A DNA stretch of 64,000 nucleotides from Nautilus pompilius (GCA_018389105.1 JACATO010001715.1:1-64000); one strand, 5' to 3'; counted from the stretch's first letter, positions 13,853 to 24,349 are shown. Numbers and translations are program-made. The notes: generated from the sequence alone by a model not told the origin.

Positions 13853-14636
13853 GGTACATTTAAATTCACACAGGTTTATTACAATTATTTATTATTGTTT
13901 CATTGCTAATATAATTAATCGCACATTATAAAATGCATATGGAAAATAATTAATTAAATATTCTTTTGGCAGTGTTTTGGAGACTTCCGTTTAACTTTTT
14001 TAATAGCTTCTTTGAAGTCATATTAGTAAAAGTAGTGAGGTCAAAGCCAATACCAACGCCATAATACACATTATTTTGCATAATTATGGCGCAAAACCAC
14101 GTGCCACAGGGTTATGTACATCTATGACGTACCCGGCGTTGATTTGTGGTCTTCTGGATAGGAGAGATGTAGTGTCACCCATACACATTTGAAAAGTACC
14201 GAAAGTTTAAATTTACCTATATCTTCAAACTAATGAAGTAGGTAAGTGATTGGAAAAATATTTTTTTTTAGTTTCAGTGGAGATCCGGTCTATTCAGAGT
14301 TCTTTCAAATCGTTCTGGTCAGCAGTAGGCTTGAATCTCAAAAGAATCTCATTAGCAGCAAGGAGAGAATCTGTACTGATTTTTAAGCATGAATGAACTT
14401 CAGTTAGCATCATTGCAACTTTGCTAAGCGGGTTGGTTTAAACTTGAGCTTTTAAATTGCTTGCTGCGAATAAACCATTCTCCAACTTTTCAACAACTGA
14501 CCGCGATCCATGCTTAAACAGTGCGTCGTTCACTTTTATCTTCAACTCCCATCAGCTTTATTTGGATTGGTTACTTTTGGACTTTCTGATGTACTTTTAA
14601 TGGTTTCGTGCCTTTATTTATCTGATGTTTGAACAG

Positions 14637-14749
14637 ACTGCGGCGGTGTCTTTGAAATGGAGAAAGGGAACCTGGCGTCTCCGAACTGGCCACGCAACTA
14701 TCCACACCATCTGCACTGCGAATGGACCCTCACAGTACCAAACCACAAG
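14637..14749 (+). CDS. CUB-domain membrane protein, exon encoding the N-terminal half of CUB1
   Basis: The 113-nt exon follows a TTTGAACAG acceptor and ends at a GTAAAG donor. It begins with two nucleotides that complete an Asp codon with the previous exon, then reads CGGVFEMEKGNLASPNWPRN... to VPNHK. This has the CUB hallmarks: first cysteine with Gly-Gly, the SPNWPxxYP motif, and the second cysteine in HCEWTL. CUB domains are extracellular beta-sandwich modules of about 110 residues with two disulfides, used for protein-protein binding. The exon ends in phase 0, which does not match the start phase of the exon carrying the rest of CUB1 (25040-25270). Confidence 0.85.
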
Positions 14750-15784
14750 GTAAAGTAGTGCACCTAGTCCGTCACGGTTACAGTCCGGAATTTGTCAACA
14801 CCGGGGTCGTAATAATATGTAACACCACTGATTATTGACAGCGCCACTCCGGCCGATATCTCGTCGCTTTTTGTTTGTGTCATCCACAAAATGCATTTTT
14901 CAAGAAGTATTTAAAGAAAAGATTAAAAATTTTAATTTAAACAAGAAAGGTAAACAACATATTAAATTTCAATTATTCCTCTGTATACAATTTTTTAAAA
15001 AATCCAACTTAAGCGTACATTAAACATTATTCTTGTATAGAGTGCTTGCCTAATTTTGTACTTTTAATAGATTACTAAGATACAAATAAAATAAATGTAT
15101 TCTAAAGATGTCCACAGACGCTGGTTTTTATCGTGCGTGCATTATTGATATATTTTTTGTAGATAATATCAGTCCCTCAAAGACGCTGTAAAAAGTTCTA
15201 ATATAATGAAAGAATGCTTATAGATTCCACCAGGAGGCGAATTGATTATTGCACAGATCATTTAAACACCGACCAATGTAATCTCAACAGAATACATTTT
15301 CTTTTATTCCTGATGTTTGAAATATTGAAACAAAGGGGTTCCCTGCGATGGATGCCTTTTTGCACATTTGTAAATAGGCAGAATTTAATCATTATACAAA
15401 TCGAATAATATTAATTTAATATAACCTTCCAGCCAACTTTCCAGAAAAGAGATCAATTTCCACATTGCAAACATTGTTTCTGTCGTATAACTTAGCTTAC
15501 CTTTTCTGTTTTGCTTTATAATTCCTTGTTTTCCTAAGTTGTATCTACGTATTAGGTTATCGATGCATTGAAAAACATCTGTTAACTTTTGTTTTAACGT
15601 GTGCTTCTGTCAAGTAGTTTTAAAATGCAAAGAAAAAGGAAACTTATTACGAACAATCAGTTTTGTCTATAAATCTTATGACATGAGTCTTTAGTATCTA
15701 ATTACCTTAAATAATAAATTAAAAAAGATAGCAAACAGCTTAAACATAAGATCTATTTTGTACTTAGTGAGAGGTGTCTACATA

Positions 15785-16075
15785 GGTGGCGCTGTAGTGC
15801 AGTGGGTAGTATCTAAGGTCGAGGGCCCGGGTTTGATTCTCGCAGGGGACTGTTTCGGTTTGGCATATTTGTCATGATCTCTTCTTTACTAGTCTGCCAC
15901 GTGGGTTTTCTCCGAGAACTCCTGTTTTTTCCTCACATCTAAAAAGTAAAGAGTTATCCTAGGGATTTCTCAGTCGAAGTCTCAAAGTGTCGGGCCCCAT
16001 TGGGTGCAGGATTGGCAGTGGTTCCTAGCGGATAAACTCGACACTAATAAGTTTCCTCGCTAGGGTTATCTTTCT
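15785..16075 (+). mobile_element. tRNA-derived SINE (+ strand)
   Basis: The head GGTGGCGCTGTAGTGCAGTG has an A-box-like motif, and GGGCCCGGGTTTGATTCTCG supplies a B-box-like motif at about 15822-15841. A core with CCACGTGGGTTTTCTCCGAG follows near 15898, then a short unique tail. The core is shared with the SINE copies at 48115-48345 and 35790-35870. The element ends directly against the TIR element that starts at 16080. Confidence 0.75.
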
Positions 16076-16358
16076 TATACCGTGTTACCCCGCATACACT
16101 TGCAACTTGCATGCAATTGTATGCGGAATTGTTCTCATTTATAGGATTTCAGAAATGGAAAAAAACGACCGGGATACACTCGCTTGCAAGTGTAACTTCA
16201 ATTTACCAAAATATTTAAAAAATAAACGTAGCAGTTAAACATGGAGTATGCAAAAGGGTAATTGTAAGTAAGATACAGTAAAACAAAAAATGATTTCATT
16301 CCGATTTGTTTTTATGTGTAAATGAGCGCATAACGTTATTCAGGTCACTAGATCTAAA

Positions 16359-16523
16359 TTATTCAATGTCATCTAGCAAATCGTCATTGTCCCCTTCACC
16401 GTCATCATTAGAGTGGTCAACTCCGTCCTCCTCATCGTCGCTTTGATCCAACTGCTCATCATCGTTGATCTCCCTAATTTCTCGAAGACAACCATCGACT
16501 TCTTCAATAACGTCATCTGGTTA
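16359..16523 (-). CDS. Acidic C-terminal coding segment (minus strand), possible terminal exon
   Basis: Minus-strand frame running from DDVIEEVDGCLREI through runs of Asp/Glu (QSDDEED, DDGEGDNDDLLDDIE) to a TAA stop at 16359. A stop lies just upstream in the same frame, next to an ATAACCAG that could serve as a splice acceptor, so this may be a last exon. Strongly acidic tails are common at the C-terminus of pogo-type and some other transposases, but no catalytic domain is visible, so the identity is open. The biased composition argues for real coding history. Confidence 0.4.
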
Positions 16524-16584
16524 TTGAATGAGCATTCATTGATTTGAGGAAGGAAAAAAAGTTTATCCAGTCACTCGATAGACA

Positions 16585-16992
16585 ATCGCAAAAACATGCA
16601 AAGCAGTTTTAAGGTGTAGTAAATACCTTTCCCTCTTAGAAAAAACATTACGGAAAGTGGTACGATGCCAAGATTGTCCCCCCTATTCATTTAATTTTGA
16701 TAGTTCTGTTACCGGTCACCGTATCTATCAACGTTCTTGGAATCCAGTCGTCAATGAAGCATTAACAACCCAAAGAGAACCAGAAAATCCTCACGACAAA
16801 TATGCAGGATGTGTTTTCAGGAACCATCAAATCATTGGCCACGTTCCTAGAGACACATCTAAAACATGTTCGCATATCCTTTGCGTGAGCGGAACTTTGA
16901 ATGCGAAAGTTACGGAAAGAAGGGAGCTAGAAGTTCCAATCGCATGTTATGTGAAAGGACCCAGAAAGCCAATGGAAAATGCTCAGAGTTAA
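16585..16992 (+). CDS. HIRAN-like domain ORF inside the TIR element
   Basis: The frame is open from just after a TAG at 16579 to TAA at 16992. The conserved part begins VRCQDCPPY and reads VTGHRIYQRSWNPVV, then TTQREPENPHDKYAGCVF, then IIGHVPRDTSK and a final LEVPIACYV. REPxNPxDxxA followed by IGHVPR is the signature I associate with HIRAN domains, the DNA 3'-end/damaged-DNA binding module of HLTF and Rad5. Here it stands alone, with no helicase. There is no ATG in the open frame before the domain, so a spliced upstream exon or a non-AUG start would be needed; otherwise it is a relic. An AATAAA overlaps the stop region. Confidence 0.6.
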   Translation: MAKTCKAVLRCSKYLSLLEKTLRKVVRCQDCPPYSFNFDSSVTGHRIYQRSWNPVVNEALTTQREPENPHDKYAGCVFRNHQIIGHVPRDTSKTCSHILCVSGTLNAKVTERRELEVPIACYVKGPRKPMENAQS

Positions 16993-17269
16993 TAAATGAA
17001 TGTTTTCAAAGATGTAAATGGAAATAAATCGAAGTGTTTTCATTTTCTGAAATATTAATCCGGATATACTTGCATACAAGTATATCTGGGGTGCAGGTGT
17101 ATGCTGGGTAACACGGCAAGAACTGGTGCACGAATTTTAAAAAGAGTTATGATGTATAAAGCAATAATAACGAGATATATTTGAAAGAAATACTAGTAAA
17201 ATAATGTATATTGTAATAATAATTTTAATATTTAGGAGTGTTGAGCAAGTATACAGGACAGTTTTTTTT

Positions 17270-17500
17270 TTGTTTGTCCGTTTATCTGTATTTACTAATT
17301 AGGGGTCGTAACTACAAATTAACCAAGATTCGGACACGGTCGGATATCGGAAAATGCTTTTCTTTTTTTAGTAATATAATTGTCAATGAGAGCAATAATC
17401 GTAGTTAATATTGATAGCGTTAATCGTCAGTTTAAGAATCGAATTGATGGCCATTCGTCTTCCCTGTAGCTTTTGCGTAAGTCGGGGTGATTTCCGCCCT
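17270..17500. repeat. Interspersed repeat S, copy 1
   Basis: The stretch from ATTAGGGGTCGTAACTACAA through TCGGATATCGG to the GGCCATTCGTCTTCCC region aligns by eye, with many differences, to 52770-52960. No tRNA-like head and no clear terminal inverted repeats are seen, so the class is unknown. Confidence 0.5.
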
Positions 17501-18407
17501 GACGTCACAACCTTCTACTCGGGGCAACAAAAGAATCATCTCTAACTTTTAACGCCCGACAAACGCCACCTCTATAAGGTATTTACGCCCTCTGATAGTA
17601 AGGATGATCCACCTTTAAGAAATAAATTTTCCACACCTGCTTCACTGGAGTACATTTTTTTTTTTAAAGTGACATTACTACAGTCTAAAAACAAAAAAAA
17701 AATTAGGGATCGAAGGGCCTTTCGAACGGCATTTTTCTTACCCCCAAAATCGCGACTGGTACCTGTGGGGCCGTTTTACCTTCTTCCACGATCGAGCCGT
17801 GGGCCAACCGATGCTGCCCAGTAATAATCTGTTGGTTTTAATTGGTGACCTAACAAGTGGAAAATATCCCTAACCCAGTGCTTTACCGGCACCGCGGCAA
17901 GCCAACAATTCGCGCAGCATCCTGCCGATCTTACATTTTCTTTTGTAGAATTATCTAACCAGTAGCGTGACTACGGAAATGACCCTTTAATCTTTCGTTG
18001 TTTAACTTGTCAGGTTAACTAGCCCAGTTTATAGAATATACGAGGTTCGCGAATTTTTTTGTGAATTTAAAAGTCAATATTTAAAGGAAAGAAACCCCTT
18101 TTTGACGGCCGCGATTACACATTTACAATTAATGAAAAGTCGTTCTTATTCATTACAGGCAGGGATATATTGGCCTACTTTCTGACTGTTTTACTTCCTT
18201 CACTACCTACTTAGTTGTTACGGTATCTTACTTATGCAATACTTACTTCGAAAGTTAACAAAAAATAGTCCCCTTCTGATTATTGGCAATCAATAAAATC
18301 CTTTGATACAGTTTTAGTTTTTGAAGCTACAAGTTAAGTTAACGCAGATTTAAAATATTACTTTTTATATACATATAAAATTCGCGTAGTTGTAGGTAGT
18401 TGTGTTG

Positions 18408-18408
<1 letters not shown>

Positions 18409-18471
<63 letters not shown>

Positions 18472-18481
18472 TATTATTATT
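18409..18481. repeat. (ATT)n microsatellite
   Basis: Nearly perfect ATT array with one interruption near its right end. Confidence 0.97.
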
Positions 18482-19525
18482 AATGAGGTTTGGTTTATAT
18501 ACATCATTGTCATTCTTTATTTTGTTAAAACATAATTTAGTGAAAGGTCCGGACATAATAAATATTTAAATTTACTTCAATTTATCTCATATTTGTTGTG
18601 TATACGCGTATTTACAACTCAAAAGTAAATTCTGTCTGTATCTAAGGGATTGGGAGGTTTTCCGGAACATTGAGAGGTGTAAATAACCGGAAACGTGGTG
18701 ACAAGGCAATCCGCCGAGTACGCAGTGCACTCTGGGAAGACCCAGTGACTATTTTAATAATTTCGCTGTCCTTTCTAGTTTAACTTTCATAAAAAGATTT
18801 CTTGATGCATCTTTTTTGTACTCGTTTGTTTATTCGCCTACGTTTCCATAACACGGCTACGCCAGAACTACAAAATGTCGAATTTAGAATTGTTTATAAA
18901 CACGGAGACTCACGGTGACAGGTCTGCGGCCGAGTTGTTTACGGAGTTTCACGAATGAAAGTTCGTGGATATTTTTCATGCCAGCGAAGTAGACAAATAT
19001 TTTAATCACGGACCCAAAGCTTCTGTCTTTTATATTTTTTAAAGTAAAGTATAAATCGTAAATTAAAAAAAAACATATATAAATATATCCTACTAGTCTT
19101 TCTGAACTCACTTGACATGGCTTTAAACCAACAAGCACTTTAGAAATCGTGTTCCCCCCAAGTTAATCGAAGAGACCTGTAGTGTAACACAGAGACATGG
19201 ACGCCGATTTATGGCTACTATTTTTAAAAAAAAACTCTCAAAACTGTCCCTTTCGAGTTCCACAATAATTCCGGCCGTTAATTCGCTTTGATCTGAAAGT
19301 GAGCCACAAAGCAGCATCCAGAACTCGCAGTACGTCAGTACTTTAGTCAAAGCCTCAGTGATACATTTGACAACAGCAATAAAAATTACATTGGAAATTT
19401 CTTCCTGTTAGGACGCGCGCGGCCATTTATCACAACTTGTACATTCTTTAACTGCTCACCCCGGACCGTCATGTTCTCCTGAGAGCAGGCATCTTGTATA
19501 AATAAAGCCTACTCTGATTATTCGC

Positions 19526-19725
19526 GGTATATCGACACGCGCGCATTATACTGATACGCACTATATAATGGACCGTGGTATACCGACACCTGATATATCA
19601 GCACACGCTATGTACCGCGTTATATCAGTAGTAGTGTTATCCTGACACAATATTATATATACTGCCTCACATTATACATCGGCCCGTGCTATACCAACCT
19701 GCAATGTATACTGAAATGCGTCGTA
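19526..19725. repeat. Degenerate TATA-rich minisatellite
   Basis: About ten diverged units each start with TATA followed by a GACAC- or CAGCAC-like half, for example TATATCGACACG, TATACTGATACG, TATACCGACACC, TATATCAGCACA and TATACTGCCTCAC. Spacing is about 15-22 bp. The units are too diverged for a recent expansion. No coding signal. Confidence 0.65.
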
Positions 19726-19976
19726 AGGAATTCCCTCGCAGACTATGAGATCCTGGATCTAAAGACATTTTGAAAATTATGCTTTATTTGGGTTTGCCAC
19801 CGCATTTCGTTCTAAACAATGTTGTTAATACGGAGGGGAGGAGGGGCTAGTGTCTACAGGGATTAGACTGTTATATAAACAGTGATTTTAATTAAGCGTA
19901 TAGATGAGTTATAATCGACGTCTCACGTCATATGATTTGATTAGCCATCGAAAGTTGTCGTATGACGTAGATTATA

Positions 19977-21604
19977 CAGTGCCGGACAAAAGAGTTGGGA
20001 CACTTGCTGTGAAATTGTTTTTTGACCTCTCCTGTTTTAAAATTTGCATACAGATAGCCATCCTATCGTCCATAAGTTGTATAAAACCTGCCTTTACAAT
20101 GTGTAAATACAACGAATGTCATATGTGTATCTATTGTCTGGAAAAAAAATATTTGAATTAGCATAGTCAGATTTGTATCGCGACACAAAAGAGTTGGGAC
20201 AGTGAACAAAATCTGTGCATACATTTATCCCCTCAATATATTCATTTTAAAAGGATCAAATGAATAGAACCACATCATCTAAGATCATATAAGATCATTT
20301 TTTCACCATGCATGGCAAGACGGCGTCGTCTGAAATCAGAGACTTGATAGTTGAGCACCACCAAGAAAATCTGTCTTGTCGGGAGATAGCCGATCGAGTC
20401 AATTGCCCGAAAAGCACCGTAAACCGCATTCTGAAGCAGTATAAGGAGACCGGAAACACGAAACCAAAAATGCCAATCGGAAGACATCGAAAATGTGACA
20501 ACAAAATGGATCGACTCATTTGTCGCAAATCCAGGGCCAATCGTTTCCTGACATCGACGGCCATTCGAGCCTCCCTGAGTGGGATGACTGTCTCCAGTCA
20601 CACTATTCAACATCGTCTATGCGAGGGGAATCTCTTTGGACGAATCGCCCAGAAAAAGCCATTGATCAGCAACAAGAACAGGCGCATCCGCATAGCATGG
20701 GCTAAAGCGCACAAAAACTGGACCAAAGTTCAATGGGCTAGAGTTCTCTTTTCCGACGAAACGATGATCATGCGCATTCACAGTGCTGGCCGAGTATATG
20801 TCCGACGTTACCATGGCGAAAAATACGATATAAAGTGCACCCGGCCGACGGTACAGGCCGGAGGAGGATCGTTGATGGTCTGGAGGTGTATGAGCGCGGC
20901 GGGACCAGGCCCTCTCAAGTTGATCAGGGGCAGAGCGACCGCTCAGACCTACTGCAATTTACTGAGGGATGTCGTCGTCGACTACATCGACGAGACCATG
21001 CCAGTCACCGCCATCTTCCAGCACGACAATGCCCCGATCCACTCCGCCAGAGTCGTCACTTCCCTCACCACCCAACTAGGAATGGATGTCATGCGCTGGC
21101 CGCCCCAAAGTCCGGATCTCAACCCAATCGAAAATGCCTGGAAGCAGCTGAAGGCCAAGGTGGCCAAACACAAGAATCTCGACCAAGACCAATTCTGGCA
21201 GGCCGTCGAGAAAAGCTGGCAGGAAATGGCGAATTCCGGCTGCCTTCGTTTGGTCGAATCAATGCCTCGTCGTTGTCGAGAAGTGATCAGAAATCACGGA
21301 TACCCCACCCACTACTAGTCATTTGATCATTTCCATGCCTTTTTTCGATTGTAATTTGGAATGTTGAAAAATATTTACGGTTTTGCTCACTGTTCAAACT
21401 CTTTTGTCGCGGTACAAATCGGACATTGCCGTATTTTTTCCAGAGAACATGTAAACATATAGCACGTGTTGCTTTTATACATCGTGAAGGCATGTTTTGT
21501 GTATATAATATACAATGTGATGGGTATTTAAATGCGTTTGTTAAAACGAGGGAGCTCAAACATCAATTTCACAGCAAGTGTCCCAACTCTTTTGTCCGGC
21601 ACTG
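19977..21604 (+). mobile_element. Intact Tc1-family DNA transposon with IR/DR ends
   Basis: A 1,628-bp element flanked by TA on both sides (19975-19976 and 21605-21606). The outermost about 41 bp are perfect inverted repeats starting CAGTGCCGGACAAAAGAGTT. A second, inner copy of the CAAAAGAGTT-GGGACA core lies about 200 bp in on the left (about 20186-20202), with a partner at about 21388-21415 on the right. Each end therefore has the two-site inverted-repeat/direct-repeat architecture known from Sleeping Beauty-like Tc1 elements. The interior holds one uninterrupted transposase gene. Perfect outer repeats and an open gene indicate recent insertion. Confidence 0.95.
20308..21318 (+). CDS. Tc1-type DD34E transposase
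   Basis: 336 codons from ATG (TTCACCATGC context) to TAG, the usual length for Tc1 transposases. Residues about 10-50 form the N-terminal helix-turn-helix (LSCREIADRVNCPKSTVNRI). A GRHRK motif at 58-62 sits where Tc1 proteins carry the GRPR AT-hook-like linker, and a second HTH follows to about residue 121 (KPLIS). The catalytic domain shows FSDET (D150), HDNAP (D240) and NPIEN (E275), with exactly 34 residues between the second Asp and the Glu. The Gly-rich box reads GGGSLMVWRCMS; the usual residue after Trp is Gly, so Arg193 is unusual and may affect activity. It would act in the nucleus, binding the two sites in each end and inserting at TA. No frameshift or stop. Confidence 0.95.
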   Translation: MHGKTASSEIRDLIVEHHQENLSCREIADRVNCPKSTVNRILKQYKETGNTKPKMPIGRHRKCDNKMDRLICRKSRANRFLTSTAIRASLSGMTVSSHTIQHRLCEGNLFGRIAQKKPLISNKNRRIRIAWAKAHKNWTKVQWARVLFSDETMIMRIHSAGRVYVRRYHGEKYDIKCTRPTVQAGGGSLMVWRCMSAAGPGPLKLIRGRATAQTYCNLLRDVVVDYIDETMPVTAIFQHDNAPIHSARVVTSLTTQLGMDVMRWPPQSPDLNPIENAWKQLKAKVAKHKNLDQDQFWQAVEKSWQEMANSGCLRLVESMPRRCREVIRNHGYPTHY

Positions 21605-22213
21605 TAATCTAATGCATACGTTTAGTTAGGAATTACTGGTGCTGTAACTACTGTAGCAACTAGCCTCAGTTCTCCATTACTACACAACTAGACGATCTAC
21701 GAGACAAATATGAGAGGCAGCTGCATAAAGAAAAACACAAAAAACTTTGTTCTGACAGCTTCATTTGATTATTTTAACAAAATTTTGAATAAATACGGAA
21801 TTTAAGTAACTTTCTAAAAGGACACTGTAATACTTTACATTATAAACATAATGTGTTATCTTAATTAAAATTTACCACATTAACTTATATTATGAGATAA
21901 TCGGATAAAATATAAGCCAAAATTAAATTTACTGTAGTATTAAAAGCACTAAAGTGAAAGTTAATGCACAAAAGAATGTATTATATTATACTACTGATGA
22001 TGAAAATAATATTTATAATTCATACCACATGTTTAGAAAAACTACAAAGGCTTGCCTTCTCTCGCACACTCTTCATTAGAAATTCTACTTTTAAGACATT
22101 TCTTTCTGCCAAAAGTTATTTTGCCTTGAAGAATTTTCTCTGACTTCAGAAACTCCGTGTAACTGCTAATGTAAGTTAGAATCTAGAGCATGTACAATAT
22201 ATAAAAAATTATA

Positions 22214-23587
22214 CAGTGACGGACAAAAGTTTAAGAACGATGGTAGAACAAACATAAACTGACACACAAAACATGTAAAAATAAATATTCCAGTTGCACT
22301 GATAGAAAAGCAATTGCTTGTTCTTTCGATTGAAATATATATACATCAACATGATCGGTAGTAAATGTTTTGCATAAGCTTAATTTTCTTAAATTATGAT
22401 GAAATTTCATGGCAACAAAAGTTTAAAAATGAATTTAAAATATTTGAAATTTCGTCACAAAACTCAATTTTTAGAGATTACATGCGATAAACAGATCAAG
22501 TGAGTATTAGTTTTTGGTTGCACAGCCATAAACATTAATCACAACCAGACAGCGCTTATGCATGGAGTCCGCAAGACTAATACACCAGTCTATGCAAATA
22601 TAGGACCAATCGACTGAATAATTTGAAACAATCGATCTACATATTTCTAGGCTTTTTTCATCTTAATAACTTTGTCTATATCGTTCAATGGATTCTCTGT
22701 TGAATTCTAATCAGGACTTTGAGAGCTGGAGTTTTCTGATCTGCGAGACGCTGCTGATGATGGCGGCCAAATGTTTCGGATCGTTATCATTGTTGGAAAA
22801 TCCAGTTGAGAGGGAGGCCGCTCTCAGAATATGGTTCTAGTATACTGATAAAAGTGTCCAGTTAAACAAACCGATCTATTATTCCCTGGATATGATGAAT
22901 GGGGCCAGTCTATTTTTTTGGTAAAAAACATCCCCATACAGTAATGGGACGCGCCCCAACCTTTGATCGTCGGCTTAATTTACTTCAAATGGAAAGCTTC
23001 ACCAATATTCTCGCCGCACATAAGTCCGACCATTCTATCCAAGTCTCCGGCACCGTGATTCGTCGGACGAGAGAACCCTGCCCAGATTTCCGGGATCCAA
23101 TGCACTTGGCCTTGGTGTACTGATAACGGGCCCTTCGATTCTTGGGCAACACACTCCTTCCATTAGAAATTCCAAAGCCGTTTCTGGACACTTTTCTTAG
23201 AAACCGATAGGTCCCCCGAATCTCTTAAAGTGTCAACGGACGTCTCGTGCAAGTCCATTTCGGACGGTTGATTTGGCGGTTTTTTCCAAACATTAATTTT
23301 TGGAGGTCTTTCGCTTCTATGGCATTCGATGTAGCCGTACAGCTTCCAGGCCAGATAAAAAGTTGTTTTACTGCATTAGACCTGCTTAGCAATCTCGAGA
23401 TATGAGAGATTCTATTTGCGGCAACTCCACGATCCGATCCCATTCCATTGGACTGATGTTGGTTTTTTTAATCCATTGTGGGATGCTAAAAACGTTAAGC
23501 TCTAGTTTACTGTGTTCTTTTGGTTGTCCAAAAAATCACAAATATAAGCAGTTGACGTTGGCGTTCTTAAACGTTTGTCCGCTACTG
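22214..23587 (-). mobile_element. Broken Tc1-type transposon of a second family (minus strand)
   Basis: The ends are inverted repeats: left CAGTGACGGACAAAAGTTTA, right (reverse complement) CAGTAGCGGACAAACGTTTA, followed by AGAACG in both. TA lies on both outer sides (22212-22213, 23588-23589). The 1,374-bp interior reads as a minus-strand transposase with many stops and frameshifts. Pieces include an N-terminal ISRLLSRS-like HTH block (about 23380-23420), SVQKRLWNF-like sequence (about 23180-23200) and DNDPKHLAA around the second catalytic Asp (about 22767-22793). It is an old dead copy, unrelated in its ends to the intact element 600 bp to the left. Confidence 0.85.
23225..23443 (-). pseudogene. 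Tc1 transposase fragment (N-terminal part, broken)
   Basis: The longest open piece of the dead transposase on the minus strand. It covers the first HTH region (ISHISRLLSRSN) and the linker, in which NRQINRPKWTC is a decayed version of the proline/arginine-rich segment. The frame then breaks. It is placed within the element by its end repeats. No function expected. Confidence 0.6.
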
Positions 23588-23589
23588 TA

Positions 23590-24349
23590 CACTGTAAAGC
23601 TAGTTAATGGGGTTTTTATAATTAACGCTATTTGTGCATATAATGGTTGATTACGCCTTTCTCGTGTATTAAGTTAGCCAAAATAAATAAATAAGGGAAA
23701 GAATGATTGTAAACGAAGATAATGAAGACAAATCCCTGACATTTTACCATTGTAGGCTTGCTTACAGCAGTCGCCAGAACATCTTATTTTACTTCCAATT
23801 AAAAGATCCGTTGGGTTCGCGCCAGAATCGATTGTGCTTCCTGAACAAAGTTCATACATCTCCGGAGTTCTGATAGATAATCTCTGAGCAGTGCTCTCTC
23901 GCTTTCTGCTATTCCACTTGTGTACAGAATCGAGCCTGACCAGTTCTTTGAGTGATTCACATGAACACAGCGTCTTATTTGAGCTGCTGTCTAGAGTCAG
24001 CCACTACGCGATCCCTGCTCGCTTTCCGTCCCCTAAATTGCCAACAGCAGTTCTGCGGCAATGCTGTCTTCCTTAATCCGGTCCGTTTTGCCACATCCGG
24101 GGACGCCGGACGACATTGTCCACTTCCCGCGTGACGTAGTACGAGCTTCCCAGTTAATGGCAACTTGATAGTTCGTGCGGGGTTCTCGTATTAAGATGTA
24201 GAGCTCTGGAAATAAGCTGGACCAGACACGATAATCCACCAACACCGGCACCGTAACACTTTCCGAACGTTAAACGCTTCCGCGTATTTGTACTAACTCC
24301 ATACGCATAAACTGATTAGAAACTAATGAAAGGTAAAAAATTAAAATGA
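23590..24349. other. Intronic sequence, nothing recognised
   Basis: A somewhat GC-richer stretch at about 23880-24260 has overlapping open frames on both strands but no domain or repeat signature I recognise. Confidence 0.4.

Larger units (their letters stand above)
12572..14636 (+). other. Intron of the CUB gene
   Basis: About 2.1 kb. It holds palindromic MITE copy A (13531-13660) and a long ATT microsatellite (13741-13852). The rest shows no coding or structural signal I can support. Confidence 0.5.
16080..17116. mobile_element. TIR-bounded DNA element carrying a HIRAN-like ORF
   Basis: The two ends form terminal inverted repeats of about 25 bp with two mismatches: left CCGTGTTACCCCGCATACAC, right (reverse complement) CCGTGTTACCCAGCATACAC. 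Palindromic subterminal copies of TACACTTGCA/TGCAAGTGTA occur inside both ends (about 16095-16192 and 17052-17080), as expected for transposase binding sites. The left flank is TA and the right flank CA, compatible with a mutated TA target duplication. Inside are a HIRAN-like ORF on + and an acidic open segment on -. No recognisable transposase core is present, so the element looks non-autonomous or gutted. Pogo/Tc1-superfamily membership is only suggested by the possible TA target. Confidence 0.65.
19879..21645. mobile_element. Palindromic MITE family A, copy 2, split by a Tc1 element
   Basis: The left part (19879-19976) has the arm ACAGTGATTTTAATTAAGCG to TATAATCGACGTC. The right part (21605-21645) carries TTTAGTTAGGAATTACTGGT and ends GCTGT. 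Both match copy 1 at 13531-13660. The Tc1 transposon at 19977-21604 interrupts it at a TA that is present on both sides. Confidence 0.65.

Noticed and set aside
20275-21326. Other frames overlapping the Tc1 transposase, including a 163-codon + frame and several minus-strand frames
   Set aside because: Shadows of the genuine 336-codon transposase frame, which has all catalytic motifs.
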